Origin: Microthrixaceae bacterium
GTDB lineage: Bacteria; Actinomycetota; Acidimicrobiia; Acidimicrobiales; Microtrichaceae
NCBI GenBank assembly: GCA_023957995.1
Contig: JAMLGK010000021.1
Coordinates: 1 to 50,850 of the forward strand
Reading direction: 5' to 3'
Length of the DNA stretch: 50,850 bases
Shown here: piece after piece, positions 8,780-16,966 of the stretch
Layout of the letters: every line of letters begins with the position of its first letter
How positions within the stretch are numbered: position 1 is the first letter of the stretch
Made by a program: the position numbers and the translations under genes
The notes under the pieces: generated by a model
What the model was told of the DNA's origin: nothing
The model's database searches: none
What the model saw: the letters and a program-made list of their open reading frames with translations, nothing else

Positions 8780-10144
8780 ATGGGCTCCGGTACCGAGAAG
8801 ACCTGGGAGATCGGCGAGCTGCTCGATGCGGTCGCCGGGCTCGTCGAACACCGCTTCGGCGGGCGCACATGGGTCACCGGCGAACTGCGCTCGTTGAGCC
8901 GGAGCCCTGCGGGTCACCGATACTTCGAGCTGGTCGAGCCGGGCACCGACGGCGACCACGGCTCGGCACGACTCGCGGTCACCCTCTTCGACAGCCAACG
9001 ACAGCGGGTCAACGCCAAGGTCATCCGTGCCGGCAACAAGGTGCAGATAGCCGAGGGAACCGAGCTGCGGATCTGTGGCCAACTCCGCACCTACGCGCCC
9101 CAGAGCCGTATCCAGCTCAACATGACCGACATCGATCCCGCCTACACGCTCGGGGTCATCAGCCAGCGACGCGAGCTGGCCCTCGCAGCACTGACCGCGG
9201 CCGGCCTCACGGAGCTCAACGGATCGCTCTCGCTGGCCGAACCGGCGATCCGGGTCGGCCTCGTCACATCGCGTTCGAGCGCTGCAGCGGCCGACGTCCT
9301 CGACGAGATCCAATCCTCGACCGTGGGCTTCGAGGTGCTCTGCATCGACGCCAGGACCCAGGGTCGCGACGCGGAACTGTCCCTGGTTGCGGCATTGCGC
9401 ACCGCGGAGGAACTGCGCGTCGACGTGGTCCTTCTCGTACGCGGCGGAGGTTCGAGTTCCGACCTGTCGGTGTTCGACAGCGAGACCCTCGGTAGGGCTA
9501 TCGCCCGATTGTCGGTACCCGTGTTCACCGGCATCGGCCACGAGACCGACCACAGCGTCGCCGACGTCGTGGCCCACAGTTCGCACAAGACACCGACCGC
9601 CGCAGCAGCTGCGATCGTGCGCTCGGCCGAAGCCGTGGAGCACCGCCTCGCATCGCTCACCGCTTCGATCAGCAGTGCCGCGGAGGGCGCAGCGTTGCGC
9701 GCCGCGGCCTCGCTGCAGTCGAGGGCCAGGGCGGCGACGGTCGCGGCTCGGCGACACGTGGCCCACGAGGAACAGCTCCTCGGTGTGCGTCTCGAACGCG
9801 TCGCCACCGCGGCTCCGCGTGCCCTCGATGCCGCCCGTGCCCTGACCGACGACCTCGCCAGCAGAGCGGCCTCGGCATCCCGGCTGCGCGTGGAACGAGC
9901 CCAGCAGGTCGTGGACCGCCAAGCAGAGCTGGTCGCCGCCCGCGACCCCGCGCGCATGATGGAGCTCGGCTGGTCCGTCGCCCACGGTGCTTCGGGTGAG
10001 CTCATCCGCCGTGCGGGCGACGTGGCGCTCGGTGACAGTATCCGCACGACCGTCGCAGGTGGCACCGTGGTTTCGGAGGTCACCGCGATCGAGGCGGACG
10101 ATGCGACATCCATCGATGCCCGGAACGGGAGAGGCTCCAGATGA
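8780..10144 (+). CDS. xseA: exodeoxyribonuclease VII large subunit
   Basis: Catalytic subunit of exonuclease VII, which degrades single-stranded DNA in both directions. At 454 residues it is normal length. It shows the N-terminal OB-fold (WVTGELRSLSRSPAGHRYFELVE), the catalytic domain with VLLVRGGGSSSDLSVFD and FTGIGHETDHSVADVVAHSSHKTPTA (split here as TGIGHETDHSVADVV then AHSSHKTPTA), and a long Ala-rich coiled coil at the C-terminus. The ATG at 8780 follows GGAGCAG. The stop overlaps the xseB start as ATGA, so the two subunits are translationally coupled. Confidence 0.95.
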   Translation: MGSGTEKTWEIGELLDAVAGLVEHRFGGRTWVTGELRSLSRSPAGHRYFELVEPGTDGDHGSARLAVTLFDSQRQRVNAKVIRAGNKVQIAEGTELRICGQLRTYAPQSRIQLNMTDIDPAYTLGVISQRRELALAALTAAGLTELNGSLSLAEPAIRVGLVTSRSSAAAADVLDEIQSSTVGFEVLCIDARTQGRDAELSLVAALRTAEELRVDVVLLVRGGGSSSDLSVFDSETLGRAIARLSVPVFTGIGHETDHSVADVVAHSSHKTPTAAAAAIVRSAEAVEHRLASLTASISSAAEGAALRAAASLQSRARAATVAARRHVAHEEQLLGVRLERVATAAPRALDAARALTDDLASRAASASRLRVERAQQVVDRQAELVAARDPARMMELGWSVAHGASGELIRRAGDVALGDSIRTTVAGGTVVSEVTAIEADDATSIDARNGRGSR

Positions 10145-10434
10145 ACACCGACAGCGACACACCCACCGACGAGCATCACCGGGATCGATCCGGCAACGCA
10201 CCGGGCGAGCTCGGGTTCTCCGGATGCCTGGAGGAACTCGACCGGATCGTGCGAGGCCTGGAGACCGACTCGGTCGATGTGGACGAACTGTCCGAGACGG
10301 TCGCACGTGCAGCCGACCTGGTGGAGTGGTGCCGCACCAGGTTGGGCGACACCCGCACACGCCTCGAAGAGGTGCTCCCACGCCTCGAGTTGGCCGATGC
10401 ACCCGAACCTGAGCCCGACGCGAGCGACCGCTAG
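10141..10434 (+). CDS. xseB: exodeoxyribonuclease VII small subunit
   Basis: A 97-residue small subunit that coats the coiled coil of XseA. The core FSGCLEELDRIVRGLETDSVDVDELSETV matches the family helical hairpin (core begins near residue 25). An extra ~24 polar residues precede it, and an acidic Pro-rich tail follows. It overlaps xseA by the ATGA tetranucleotide and is the last gene of this transcript. Confidence 0.93.
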   Translation: MNTDSDTPTDEHHRDRSGNAPGELGFSGCLEELDRIVRGLETDSVDVDELSETVARAADLVEWCRTRLGDTRTRLEEVLPRLELADAPEPEPDASDR

Positions 10435-10477
10435 AGCAGTGCGCCGGCTGCAGACCGGTCGGGGTGCCGACAGGCAG

Positions 10478-10483
10478 TAGCTT
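10478..10483 (+). promoter_or_regulatory. -10 element of leaderless tetR-type gene
   Basis: TAGCTT lies six bases before ATG 10490, with no ribosome binding site. Confidence 0.55.
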
Positions 10484-10489
10484 CAGGAC

Positions 10490-11119
10490 ATGCCCCGCAC
10501 CGCCCCGAGGCGCCAGACTCCGCTGCGCCGCCCCGAGTTGGTCGATGCTGCTCGGGAGATGATCCGCACATCGGGTCTCGGACAGCTGTCGTTGCGCAAG
10601 CTCGCCAACGAGCTCGGCGTCACCGCACCCGCCCTCTACGCGCATGTGCAGGACAAGAACGACCTGATCGCATCGGTGGCCGCACAGGGTTTCGATGAAC
10701 TGGTGAGCGCGTTCGATGCGGTCGACGCCAGCGATCCGATGGACAGGTTGTTCGAGTACTCACGCTGCTACGTCGACATGGCCACCTCGGAGCCGGAGCT
10801 GTTCCGGGTGATGTTCGTGTTCCGCCCCGGAGCCGTGCCGATGCCCAACATCGACAACGAGCTACCGGCCGCGACGACCGCCTGGGAGAACCCCGGTGAG
10901 GCGATTTCCGAAGCGATCGAGGCGGGGAGGATTCACCCCGACCGGGATCCGCTGCTCACTGCGATGACCCTCTGGACCTGCACCCACGGCATCGCATCGG
11001 TGCTCCTGTTGGGACAACACGACGGCGAGCTGGTGCTACCCGAGAACTCCACCGAGCTGATCAACGATGCGATCCACACGATGCTCGCCGGGTTGTCACT
11101 TCCGCCGGTCCCGGCCTGA
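10490..11119 (+). CDS. TetR family transcriptional regulator
   Basis: A 209-residue regulator. The N-terminal helix-turn-helix is recognisable (MIRTSGLGQLSLRKLANEL, then GVTAPALYAHVQDKNDL). The C-terminal ligand domain resembles the WHG/TetR_C_33 type (EPELFRVMFVFRPGA and TLWTCTHGIASVLLLG). The gene is monocistronic and leaderless. It is convergent with the hydrolase pair at 11155-12782, which is therefore not obviously its target. The ligand is unknown. Confidence 0.88.
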   Translation: MPRTAPRRQTPLRRPELVDAAREMIRTSGLGQLSLRKLANELGVTAPALYAHVQDKNDLIASVAAQGFDELVSAFDAVDASDPMDRLFEYSRCYVDMATSEPELFRVMFVFRPGAVPMPNIDNELPAATTAWENPGEAISEAIEAGRIHPDRDPLLTAMTLWTCTHGIASVLLLGQHDGELVLPENSTELINDAIHTMLAGLSLPPVPA

Positions 11120-11154
11120 GCCGGGCCCGACCTGAGCAGGTCGGGTGGGCCCGG

Positions 11155-11823
11155 TCAGTCGGACCCGACACCCACGTAGGTCTCCAACCCGCGCGACACC
11201 GGGCCCAGTCCGACGCCGGGCACGTCGATGATCGCTTCGAGCCACGCCGGCCGCACCACCGCTGACACCCAGATCGGTACGTCCAGATCACTCGCCTCGA
11301 CCGCGAATCCGGCGAAGGTCCGCGCGTAGTCGGCCGGCCGCACATCGCGTGCGAGTTCCATGAGTGCGTAGGGGTCGGGGGCACCGGAGGGGGCGTTCGG
11401 AACCACCAGCGCCCTGCTACCGGGATGCACCCCGCCTCCAGCGACGCCGGGCCCGTCCGCGAGGACCGCTCCGCGGACCACGTCGGGGCGGGCTGCAGCA
11501 CTCAGCAACGCGATGTAGGCCCCAAGGCCCCGCCCCAGGATCGTGACCGGCTCTGCCAGATGTTCGAGCACCGCGTCCACATCGCCGACCAGGATCTCAC
11601 TGGTGTAGCCACCGCCCACCGGCACGGTGGAGTCGCCGTGGCCGGTGAAGTCGAGGCCGATCACCGGGCCGGGCCACTCCACCGATCCCGGGGTCGTGCG
11701 CGGGGTCCGCTCGCCCAGACCGTGCAACAACAGCAGCGGCCGGGCCGCGTCCGGATCGCCCGGGTCCACCTCGTGCACCGCGAGCGAAACCCGATTGTGG
11801 GTGACCACGGTCGACCTGCTCAT
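11155..11823 (-). CDS. alpha/beta-hydrolase-fold protein lacking the nucleophile
   Basis: A 222-residue protein with the early alpha/beta hydrolase landmarks: LLLLHGLGERTP (oxyanion region, ~30-41) and GLDFTGHGDST (~56-66). At the nucleophile elbow it reads GRGLG (97-101), so the usual GxSxG serine is glycine 99, coded GGC where AGC would be Ser. It also lacks the C-terminal catalytic histidine and ends soon after the last strand. It is thus predicted to be catalytically dead or altered. The start is ATG 11823, overlapping the stop of the upstream hydrolase as ATGA. This strongly supports this start over the long upstream extension of the frame. A binding or partner role is an inference. Confidence 0.8.
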   Translation of the reverse strand: MSRSTVVTHNRVSLAVHEVDPGDPDAARPLLLLHGLGERTPRTTPGSVEWPGPVIGLDFTGHGDSTVPVGGGYTSEILVGDVDAVLEHLAEPVTILGRGLGAYIALLSAAARPDVVRGAVLADGPGVAGGGVHPGSRALVVPNAPSGAPDPYALMELARDVRPADYARTFAGFAVEASDLDVPIWVSAVVRPAWLEAIIDVPGVGLGPVSRGLETYVGVGSD

Positions 11824-12782
11824 CGTACGAACTCCAGAATCATGTCCGCGACGAGGCGCGGTTGTTCGATGTGGACGAAGTGCCCCACACCCTCCAGGCT
11901 CTCGAAGCGCGCTCCCGGGGGCAGGTACGGGAGCACCTCGTCGGGCACGGTTCCCCAGCCCATCACCTCGATGTCGAGCCCGAGCACCCCGAGCACAGGC
12001 ACCCCGATGCCCGGGAGCTGCAACAGGGACCACTGTGGTTGCCAGGGGCCGAAACCGCCCATGCGCATCGAGGGGTCGATCTTCCAGCGCCACCCGTCGT
12101 CGGATTGCTCGGCGCCGACGGTCACGAGGTAGCGGAGCCACTCCTGGGACATCCTCGGATTCATCCTGCCGCGCCGCTCGGCCAGCTCGTCGATCGAACC
12201 CGGCCTGCGTTGCCTGCCGACGAGTCCGCGACGGTGCTGCAACCAGGCATCCATCTCGTCGCGGAGGCGGCGGGCCCGCTCGTGGCCCGCCATGTCGGAC
12301 ATCGCGCGGTGCGAGGGAAGACCGTCGAGGTTGACCAGAGCGCTGATGCGGTGCGGGAGTGCGTTGGCCAGGTGGGTGACGAGGTTCCCGCCCTTGGAGT
12401 GCCCCACGAACGGCATCGGCTCGGTTCCGAGTGATCCAACCACCGCTGCACCGTCACGCAGGTCGGCCTCCCAGCTGTACAGACATGCCCGGTCGGAGTC
12501 ACCGTGGCCACGCTGATCCCACGAGACGACGCGCCAACCACCCGCGGCCAGCATCGGGGCGAACACGTCGAAGGTACCGGCGAAATCGAATCCTCCGTGT
12601 GCCAGCAGCATCGGTGGCGCGTCGGGGTCTCCCCACTCCGACACGGCCAGGCCGATGCCGTCGGCATCCAGTCGGTAGGTGCGGGCCGGTCGCTCGGCAC
12701 CCGGAAACGCCCTGGCCTCCGCGAAGGTGGTCCCGGCCGCAGGTCCGGCACTGGGATCTGGTGCGGTGGGGAGCTCGGCCAT
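11820..12782 (-). CDS. alpha/beta hydrolase
   Basis: A 320-residue hydrolase of the epoxide-hydrolase/haloperoxidase-like branch. Visible features are LLAHGGFDFAGTFD (oxyanion HG), WDQRGHGDSD, nucleophile elbow VGHSKGG with Ser129, a cap region rich in Arg (~165-215), a late Asp in VLGLDIEVM, and the catalytic His in GVGHFVHIE (~301). The triad looks complete. The start is ATG 12782, placed by TAGGAT eight bases upstream on the minus strand. It is co-transcribed and translationally coupled with the nucleophile-less homologue downstream. The substrate is unknown. Confidence 0.87.
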   Translation of the reverse strand: MAELPTAPDPSAGPAAGTTFAEARAFPGAERPARTYRLDADGIGLAVSEWGDPDAPPMLLAHGGFDFAGTFDVFAPMLAAGGWRVVSWDQRGHGDSDRACLYSWEADLRDGAAVVGSLGTEPMPFVGHSKGGNLVTHLANALPHRISALVNLDGLPSHRAMSDMAGHERARRLRDEMDAWLQHRRGLVGRQRRPGSIDELAERRGRMNPRMSQEWLRYLVTVGAEQSDDGWRWKIDPSMRMGGFGPWQPQWSLLQLPGIGVPVLGVLGLDIEVMGWGTVPDEVLPYLPPGARFESLEGVGHFVHIEQPRLVADMILEFVR

Positions 12783-12790
12783 GGCCACGG

Positions 12791-12796
12791 ATCCTA
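12791..12796 (-). promoter_or_regulatory. -10 element of leaderless hydrolase operon
   Basis: TAGGAT on the minus strand, eight bases before ATG 12782. Confidence 0.5.
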
Positions 12797-12894
12797 GGGC
12801 GGGCCGACCGTGTGACCTACCGGTTCGACCTCTTGGCCGAGCAACCGAACGGGTCCTGGCCGTTGCGGGCTCGGTGTCATCCGGAACCACCGGA

Positions 12895-14652
12895 GTGCCC
12901 GGTAGCGTTGTCCACACGAACGCACTGAGTGAAGCCGGGGCCCGCCCGAAGGCCAGAGCAGCGGTCGAGCCAACCACCACGGGGGGTACGGCCGTTTTCG
13001 CCGCGACCGTGGGGCCGGCGACCACCGTGCTCCGCTGGGCCTCGGTCGGCTACGGACTGGTGGCGATCGCACCCGACCGCGTGGGATCGGGTTGGGACGA
13101 CGTGGTCCTGCTGGCGCTGTGCGTGTTCCTGACCACGTTGCGCACGATCATGCCGCTGAACCTGGGCAGCAACGATCGCCTCGATCGGGCACTACCCCTC
13201 GTCGATGTGGCCGTGTTCGCCGTTGCGGTGGGGCTCAGCGGTGCGACCGAATCACCCTGGCTGCTCTGTCTGCTCACCGCGGTCGGGCTCGCCGCCTACG
13301 GATGGGGCAACCGGTTCGCGCTCTGGGCGGGTGTGCTGGCAGTGGCTTCGGTGACCCTGTTGGTCGAGCTCAGCGGAGGATCGCTGTCGGACCGCCTGGA
13401 CGACGCCGGCGACCTGCTGGCGGTGGTGAGCCTGGCACTGGCCGCTGCGGGCGGTCTGTTCCTGCGCTCCAGGGCCATCGAGGCAGCGCGACTGGTACAA
13501 CGCACCGGCGGTGAACTCGCTCGACTTCGATCCGCGAACGAGCTGCTGCGGGAACTCACCGACGTGGCGCTCACGCTGCCGGGCGCATTCACCCTGCGCG
13601 AGGCGCTGAGCCGGTCCCGGGATCTGCTCGGCACCTACATGGATCCACGCACCGTCGTGCTCGTCACCCTCGACGAGAACACCGACGAATGGACTCCGAA
13701 GATCACCGACCGGGCCGCCATGCGCGCCGCCTACAAGCGCGACGAACTACCCGAACCGTTGAGGCTCGCCCTCGATGTCGCACGAACGGTGGTGCGCAAC
13801 GCATCCAGCGACGGAAACGGCTTCATCGGCCCCGACTCGCACAGCGGCATCTACATGGTGCTGCACGCTCGGGGACACGCGATCGGAGTGCTCGCACTGG
13901 AGCATCCCGACCCGGGGCACTTCGACGACGTCGACCCCGTGTTGCGGGAGGGACTCGGCGATGTGATCGCCCTGAGCGTGGACAACGCCCGTTGGTTCGC
14001 CCGTCTGCGCAGCCTCGGGGCCCAGGAGGAGCGGGTCAGGGTTGCCCGCGACGTGCACGACCGACTGGGGCAGTGGATGACCTACCTGAAGATGGAGCTG
14101 GAACGGATGTGCTCCGCCGACGAGGTCACCACCGAGGAGCTCCAACGCGTCCACGACGACGCCGCGTTCGCTCTCGACGAGCTGCGCGAGACGCTGCGCC
14201 AGCTCCGGTCCGGGGTCACCGATGAACGGCCGCTGTCGGTTCTGGGGAGGGAACTGGTGGAACGCTTCGCCGACCGCAGCGACGTGGCGGCACGGTTCCT
14301 GGTGCGGAATCCCGATCAGCAACTGCCGGTGCCGGTCGAGAACGAGCTGTTGAGGATCCTCCAGGAGGCTCTGAACAACATCGACCGCCACGCGAAGGCC
14401 GAACACGTCGAGGTCGACTGGGTGGTCGACGGCGGCAACTACCAGCTGGCCGTGATCGACGACGGCCGCGGGTTCGATCCATCCCACGCCGTGCGGGAAC
14501 AGTCCTACGGTCTCGTCGGGATGCGCGAACGCGCCGAAGTGATCGGCGCCACCTTCGAGATCGACTCACAACCGGGCGTCGGCACCCGACTGTACGTAAG
14601 GGCTGGCCAGTTGCAGAGCCCCACAGTCGCCAGAGCCGGCCAACCGAACTGA
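12895..14652 (+). CDS. NarL-class membrane sensor histidine kinase
   Basis: A sensor kinase with about five predicted transmembrane segments in the first half (e.g. VVLLALCVFLTTLRTIMPL, LVDVAVFAVAVGLSG, LALAAAGGLFLRS), then a GAF-like region (~250-370), a HisKA_3 phosphoacceptor motif RVRVARDVHDRLGQWM with the histidine before D, and a HATPase_c domain with N-box ELLRILQEALNNIDRHA and G-box DDGRGFDP / GLVGMRERA. The paired response regulator follows after 25 bases. The start is uncertain. GTG 12895 gives 585 residues. Upstream codons run into the hydrolase gene on the other strand, and GTG 13009 or 13027 are alternatives. A TAGCGT hexamer (12903-12908) and a TTGTCCACA box (12908-12916) lie at the start. 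Confidence 0.85.
   Translation: MPGSVVHTNALSEAGARPKARAAVEPTTTGGTAVFAATVGPATTVLRWASVGYGLVAIAPDRVGSGWDDVVLLALCVFLTTLRTIMPLNLGSNDRLDRALPLVDVAVFAVAVGLSGATESPWLLCLLTAVGLAAYGWGNRFALWAGVLAVASVTLLVELSGGSLSDRLDDAGDLLAVVSLALAAAGGLFLRSRAIEAARLVQRTGGELARLRSANELLRELTDVALTLPGAFTLREALSRSRDLLGTYMDPRTVVLVTLDENTDEWTPKITDRAAMRAAYKRDELPEPLRLALDVARTVVRNASSDGNGFIGPDSHSGIYMVLHARGHAIGVLALEHPDPGHFDDVDPVLREGLGDVIALSVDNARWFARLRSLGAQEERVRVARDVHDRLGQWMTYLKMELERMCSADEVTTEELQRVHDDAAFALDELRETLRQLRSGVTDERPLSVLGRELVERFADRSDVAARFLVRNPDQQLPVPVENELLRILQEALNNIDRHAKAEHVEVDWVVDGGNYQLAVIDDGRGFDPSHAVREQSYGLVGMRERAEVIGATFEIDSQPGVGTRLYVRAGQLQSPTVARAGQPN
12908..12916 (+). promoter_or_regulatory. single DnaA box at the start of the sensor kinase gene
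   Basis: TTGTCCACA, identical to the boxes in the 41.6-41.8 kb cluster, immediately follows a TAGCGT -10-like hexamer. It could be chance or a DnaA-controlled promoter. Confidence 0.35.
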
Positions 14653-14677
14653 CCCAGCCGAAAGACCAGGAGCCCCA

Positions 14678-15328
14678 ATGAGAGTGCTACTTGCAGATGA
14701 CCACCAGATTCTGCGCGACGGGGTCCGCAAGGGTCTCGAGTCCGCGGGCGCGACCGTGGTGGGTGAGGCCGACAACGGCGAGGAGGCGGTCGCTCTGGCC
14801 AAGGAGACCACGCCCGACATCGTGTTGATGGATCTCTCGATGCCGGTGTTGGACGGCGTTGCCGCGACCGAGCGGATCACCGCCGAGGTGCCCGGCACCA
14901 AGGTCGTGGTGCTCACGATGCACGACGACCCCGATCGCACCCGCGCGGCACTGGTGGCCGGCGCCATCGGCTACCTGACCAAGGGAACCTCCTTCGAGGA
15001 CGTCTACGACACACTCGAGCGGGCTCACGCCGGCGAGGAGGTGCTCAGCCCGAAACTGGCCGCCACGATGCTGCGCACCGCGGACGAGGAGGACTCCGCC
15101 AAGGACCTCCTTTCGGACCGTCAGCGGGACATCCTCCAGATGATCGCCGACGGCCTGTCCACCAAACAGGCGGCGCGGGAGCTCGGGATCACCCAGAAGA
15201 CCGTGCACAACCACCTGAACGCGACCTACAGGCGACTCGACACCCAGAGCCTCACCCACGCGGTGCTCTCCGCGGTCAGGCTCGGGATCATCAACCTCGG
15301 CGACGGGGACGACGGTGACACCCTCTGA
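14678..15328 (+). CDS. NarL/LuxR-type response regulator
   Basis: A 216-residue regulator. The receiver domain has LLADDHQILRDG with the acidic pair, phospho-acceptor Asp in DIVLMDLSMPVLDG (near 54) and the conserved Lys in YLTKGTS. The LuxR helix-turn-helix is at the C-terminus (SDRQRDILQMIADGLSTKQ, KTVHNHLNATYRRL). The ATG at 14678 has a CAGGAG site. It is the partner of the sensor kinase upstream. Target genes are unknown. Confidence 0.93.
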   Translation: MRVLLADDHQILRDGVRKGLESAGATVVGEADNGEEAVALAKETTPDIVLMDLSMPVLDGVAATERITAEVPGTKVVVLTMHDDPDRTRAALVAGAIGYLTKGTSFEDVYDTLERAHAGEEVLSPKLAATMLRTADEEDSAKDLLSDRQRDILQMIADGLSTKQAARELGITQKTVHNHLNATYRRLDTQSLTHAVLSAVRLGIINLGDGDDGDTL

Positions 15329-15400
15329 GCTCGCCGGGCAGCTCCGTGGGAGTGATATTGCCCATGTGCCCACCGCTGGGATCCGGGGGAGACTGGCTTG

Positions 15401-15697
15401 ATGGAGCAGGGCAACCAGCCCCGGGGGACGCGCGCGTCCGGTAGCAGCGAGTTCCGTCGCGCCCTGGTGGCGGTTGCCATCTCTGCTCTGGTCGCCGTCG
15501 GGGTAGCGGCGCCGATGGCTCTGAGCATCGACGACCAGCCTCCTGAGACCACGACCACCAGCACCTCCACGACCGCTCCGAGCACGCCTTCGTCGGACCC
15601 CGACTCGTCATCGATCACGAGCGAGACGACGGTGCCGGTCAATGTCCTGGGTACCAACACGGTCAAGGAAGACAACCCGGGCACGCTTGGGGGTTGA
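15401..15697 (+). CDS. small single-pass membrane or secreted Thr/Ser-rich protein
   Basis: A 98-residue protein of unknown function. A basic N-terminus precedes one hydrophobic helix (ALVAVAISALVAVGVAAPMAL, ~23-43), after which about 50 residues are Thr/Ser/Asp/Pro-rich and probably extracellular and unstructured. GGGGGA ends ten bases before ATG 15401. TTG 15398 is an alternative start. It may be a cell-surface linker protein or a substrate for O-glycosylation (inference). It ends 47 bases before the next gene. Confidence 0.6.
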   Translation: MEQGNQPRGTRASGSSEFRRALVAVAISALVAVGVAAPMALSIDDQPPETTTTSTSTTAPSTPSSDPDSSSITSETTVPVNVLGTNTVKEDNPGTLGG

Positions 15698-15744
15698 CCG
15701 GCGCTCGCGTACCCTCGGGACCTCACCGACCGAGGATCACGACG

Positions 15745-16950
15745 ATGGCCGACATCAGGGGAACCACCGAAGCGCAGTTCGAGGAACTCGCGGAGGTCTT
15801 CGAGAAGAACTTCGAGCTCCACGACGAGGTCGGGGCCGGATTCTCGGTCTACCTCGAGGGTGACAAGGTCGTCGATCTCACCGGTGGTGTCGCCAACTCC
15901 GAGGGTCGCGCCTACGACGAGGACACCCTGCAGATGGTGTTCTCGACCACCAAGGGCCTCACCGCCATGTGCGCCCACCTGCTCGTGCAGCGTGGTGAGC
16001 TCGACCTGGACGCTCCGGTGGTGAAGTACTGGCCGGAGTTCGCTGACCACGACAAGGGTGAGATACCGGTGCGCTGGCTGCTGTGTCATCGCAGTGGCCT
16101 CATCGATGTGGACCGCCCGATGACCGTCGAGGAGGCACTCGACTGGGACACGGTCACCGCAGCTCTGGCCGCCAGCAAGCCCGTCTGGGAACCAGGGACC
16201 ATGCACGGCTACCACGCGATCACCTTCGGTTGGCTGGTCGGCGAGATCGTCCGCCGCGTGAGTGGACTCTCCATCGGCGAGTTCGTGCAGCGCGAGTTCT
16301 CCGGACCCCTCGGGGCCGAGTTCTGGATCGGGCTCCCCGAATCCGAGCAGTCGAGGGTCGCCCCACTGATCCCCATGGGTGAGGTCGCGGGGATCGAGAT
16401 CCCGATGATGGCCGCCGAGGAGGGCTCCTCCGACAGTGAGACCCCCGCCGGTCTGATCGAGATGCTCGAGATGCTGCTGGGCCCCGGCAACCTCGCCGGC
16501 AAGGCTCTCTCGGCTCCCGGCGGCGCCATGGCATCCGAGCAGATCTGGAACGAACCACGGGTGCGCGCAGCGCAGATCCCTGCCGCCAACGGCGTGACCA
16601 ACGCCCGTTCACTGGCACGCATCTACGCGGCGACCGTGAGCAAGGTCGACGGCCAGCAGATCCTGGATGACTCGACCGTGGCCGCTGCGATAGAGCCACA
16701 GGTCCAGGGACCCGACGCCGTTCTGATGTTCCCGATCCCCTTCGCACTGGGATTCATGGCCCACTCCGACATGTCGCCGTTCCTCGGCGGACGTTCGTTC
16801 GGGCACTACGGGGCGGGTGGCTCGGTCGGTTTCGCCGACCCGGACCGACGCATCGCCGGCGGCTACGTGATGAACAGGATGCATCTCGGTGTGGCCGGCG
16901 ACCCCCGTTCGTCGGCTCTGCTCGCCTGCCTCGACCGGCTGGTGACCTGA
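15745..16950 (+). CDS. beta-lactamase-fold serine hydrolase (EstB/class C-like)
   Basis: A 401-residue protein of the Beta-lactamase (PF00144) family, typically esterases or D-aminopeptidase-like enzymes and not true beta-lactamases. The SxxK motif is STTK at 67-70, the second motif is Y-H-A at 156-158 in GYHAITFGWLVGE, and a glycine-rich GHYGAGGSVGF near the C-terminus replaces KTG. There is no signal peptide, so it is probably cytoplasmic. ATG 15745 with a CGAGGA site is preferred to the upstream TTG 15694. Confidence 0.85.
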   Translation: MADIRGTTEAQFEELAEVFEKNFELHDEVGAGFSVYLEGDKVVDLTGGVANSEGRAYDEDTLQMVFSTTKGLTAMCAHLLVQRGELDLDAPVVKYWPEFADHDKGEIPVRWLLCHRSGLIDVDRPMTVEEALDWDTVTAALAASKPVWEPGTMHGYHAITFGWLVGEIVRRVSGLSIGEFVQREFSGPLGAEFWIGLPESEQSRVAPLIPMGEVAGIEIPMMAAEEGSSDSETPAGLIEMLEMLLGPGNLAGKALSAPGGAMASEQIWNEPRVRAAQIPAANGVTNARSLARIYAATVSKVDGQQILDDSTVAAAIEPQVQGPDAVLMFPIPFALGFMAHSDMSPFLGGRSFGHYGAGGSVGFADPDRRIAGGYVMNRMHLGVAGDPRSSALLACLDRLVT

Positions 16951-16966
16951 GCGGTGGGCGGATCCA

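Noticed and set aside
8654..10645. 663-codon open frame on the minus strand opposite xseA/xseB
   Set aside because: It lies antisense to well-supported xseA and xseB. Long antisense frames are expected in high-GC DNA, and the translation has no recognisable domain.
15694..15744. TTG start extending the beta-lactamase-fold protein by 17 residues
   Set aside because: The extension has no family similarity and overlaps the previous stop. ATG 15745 has a ribosome binding site.
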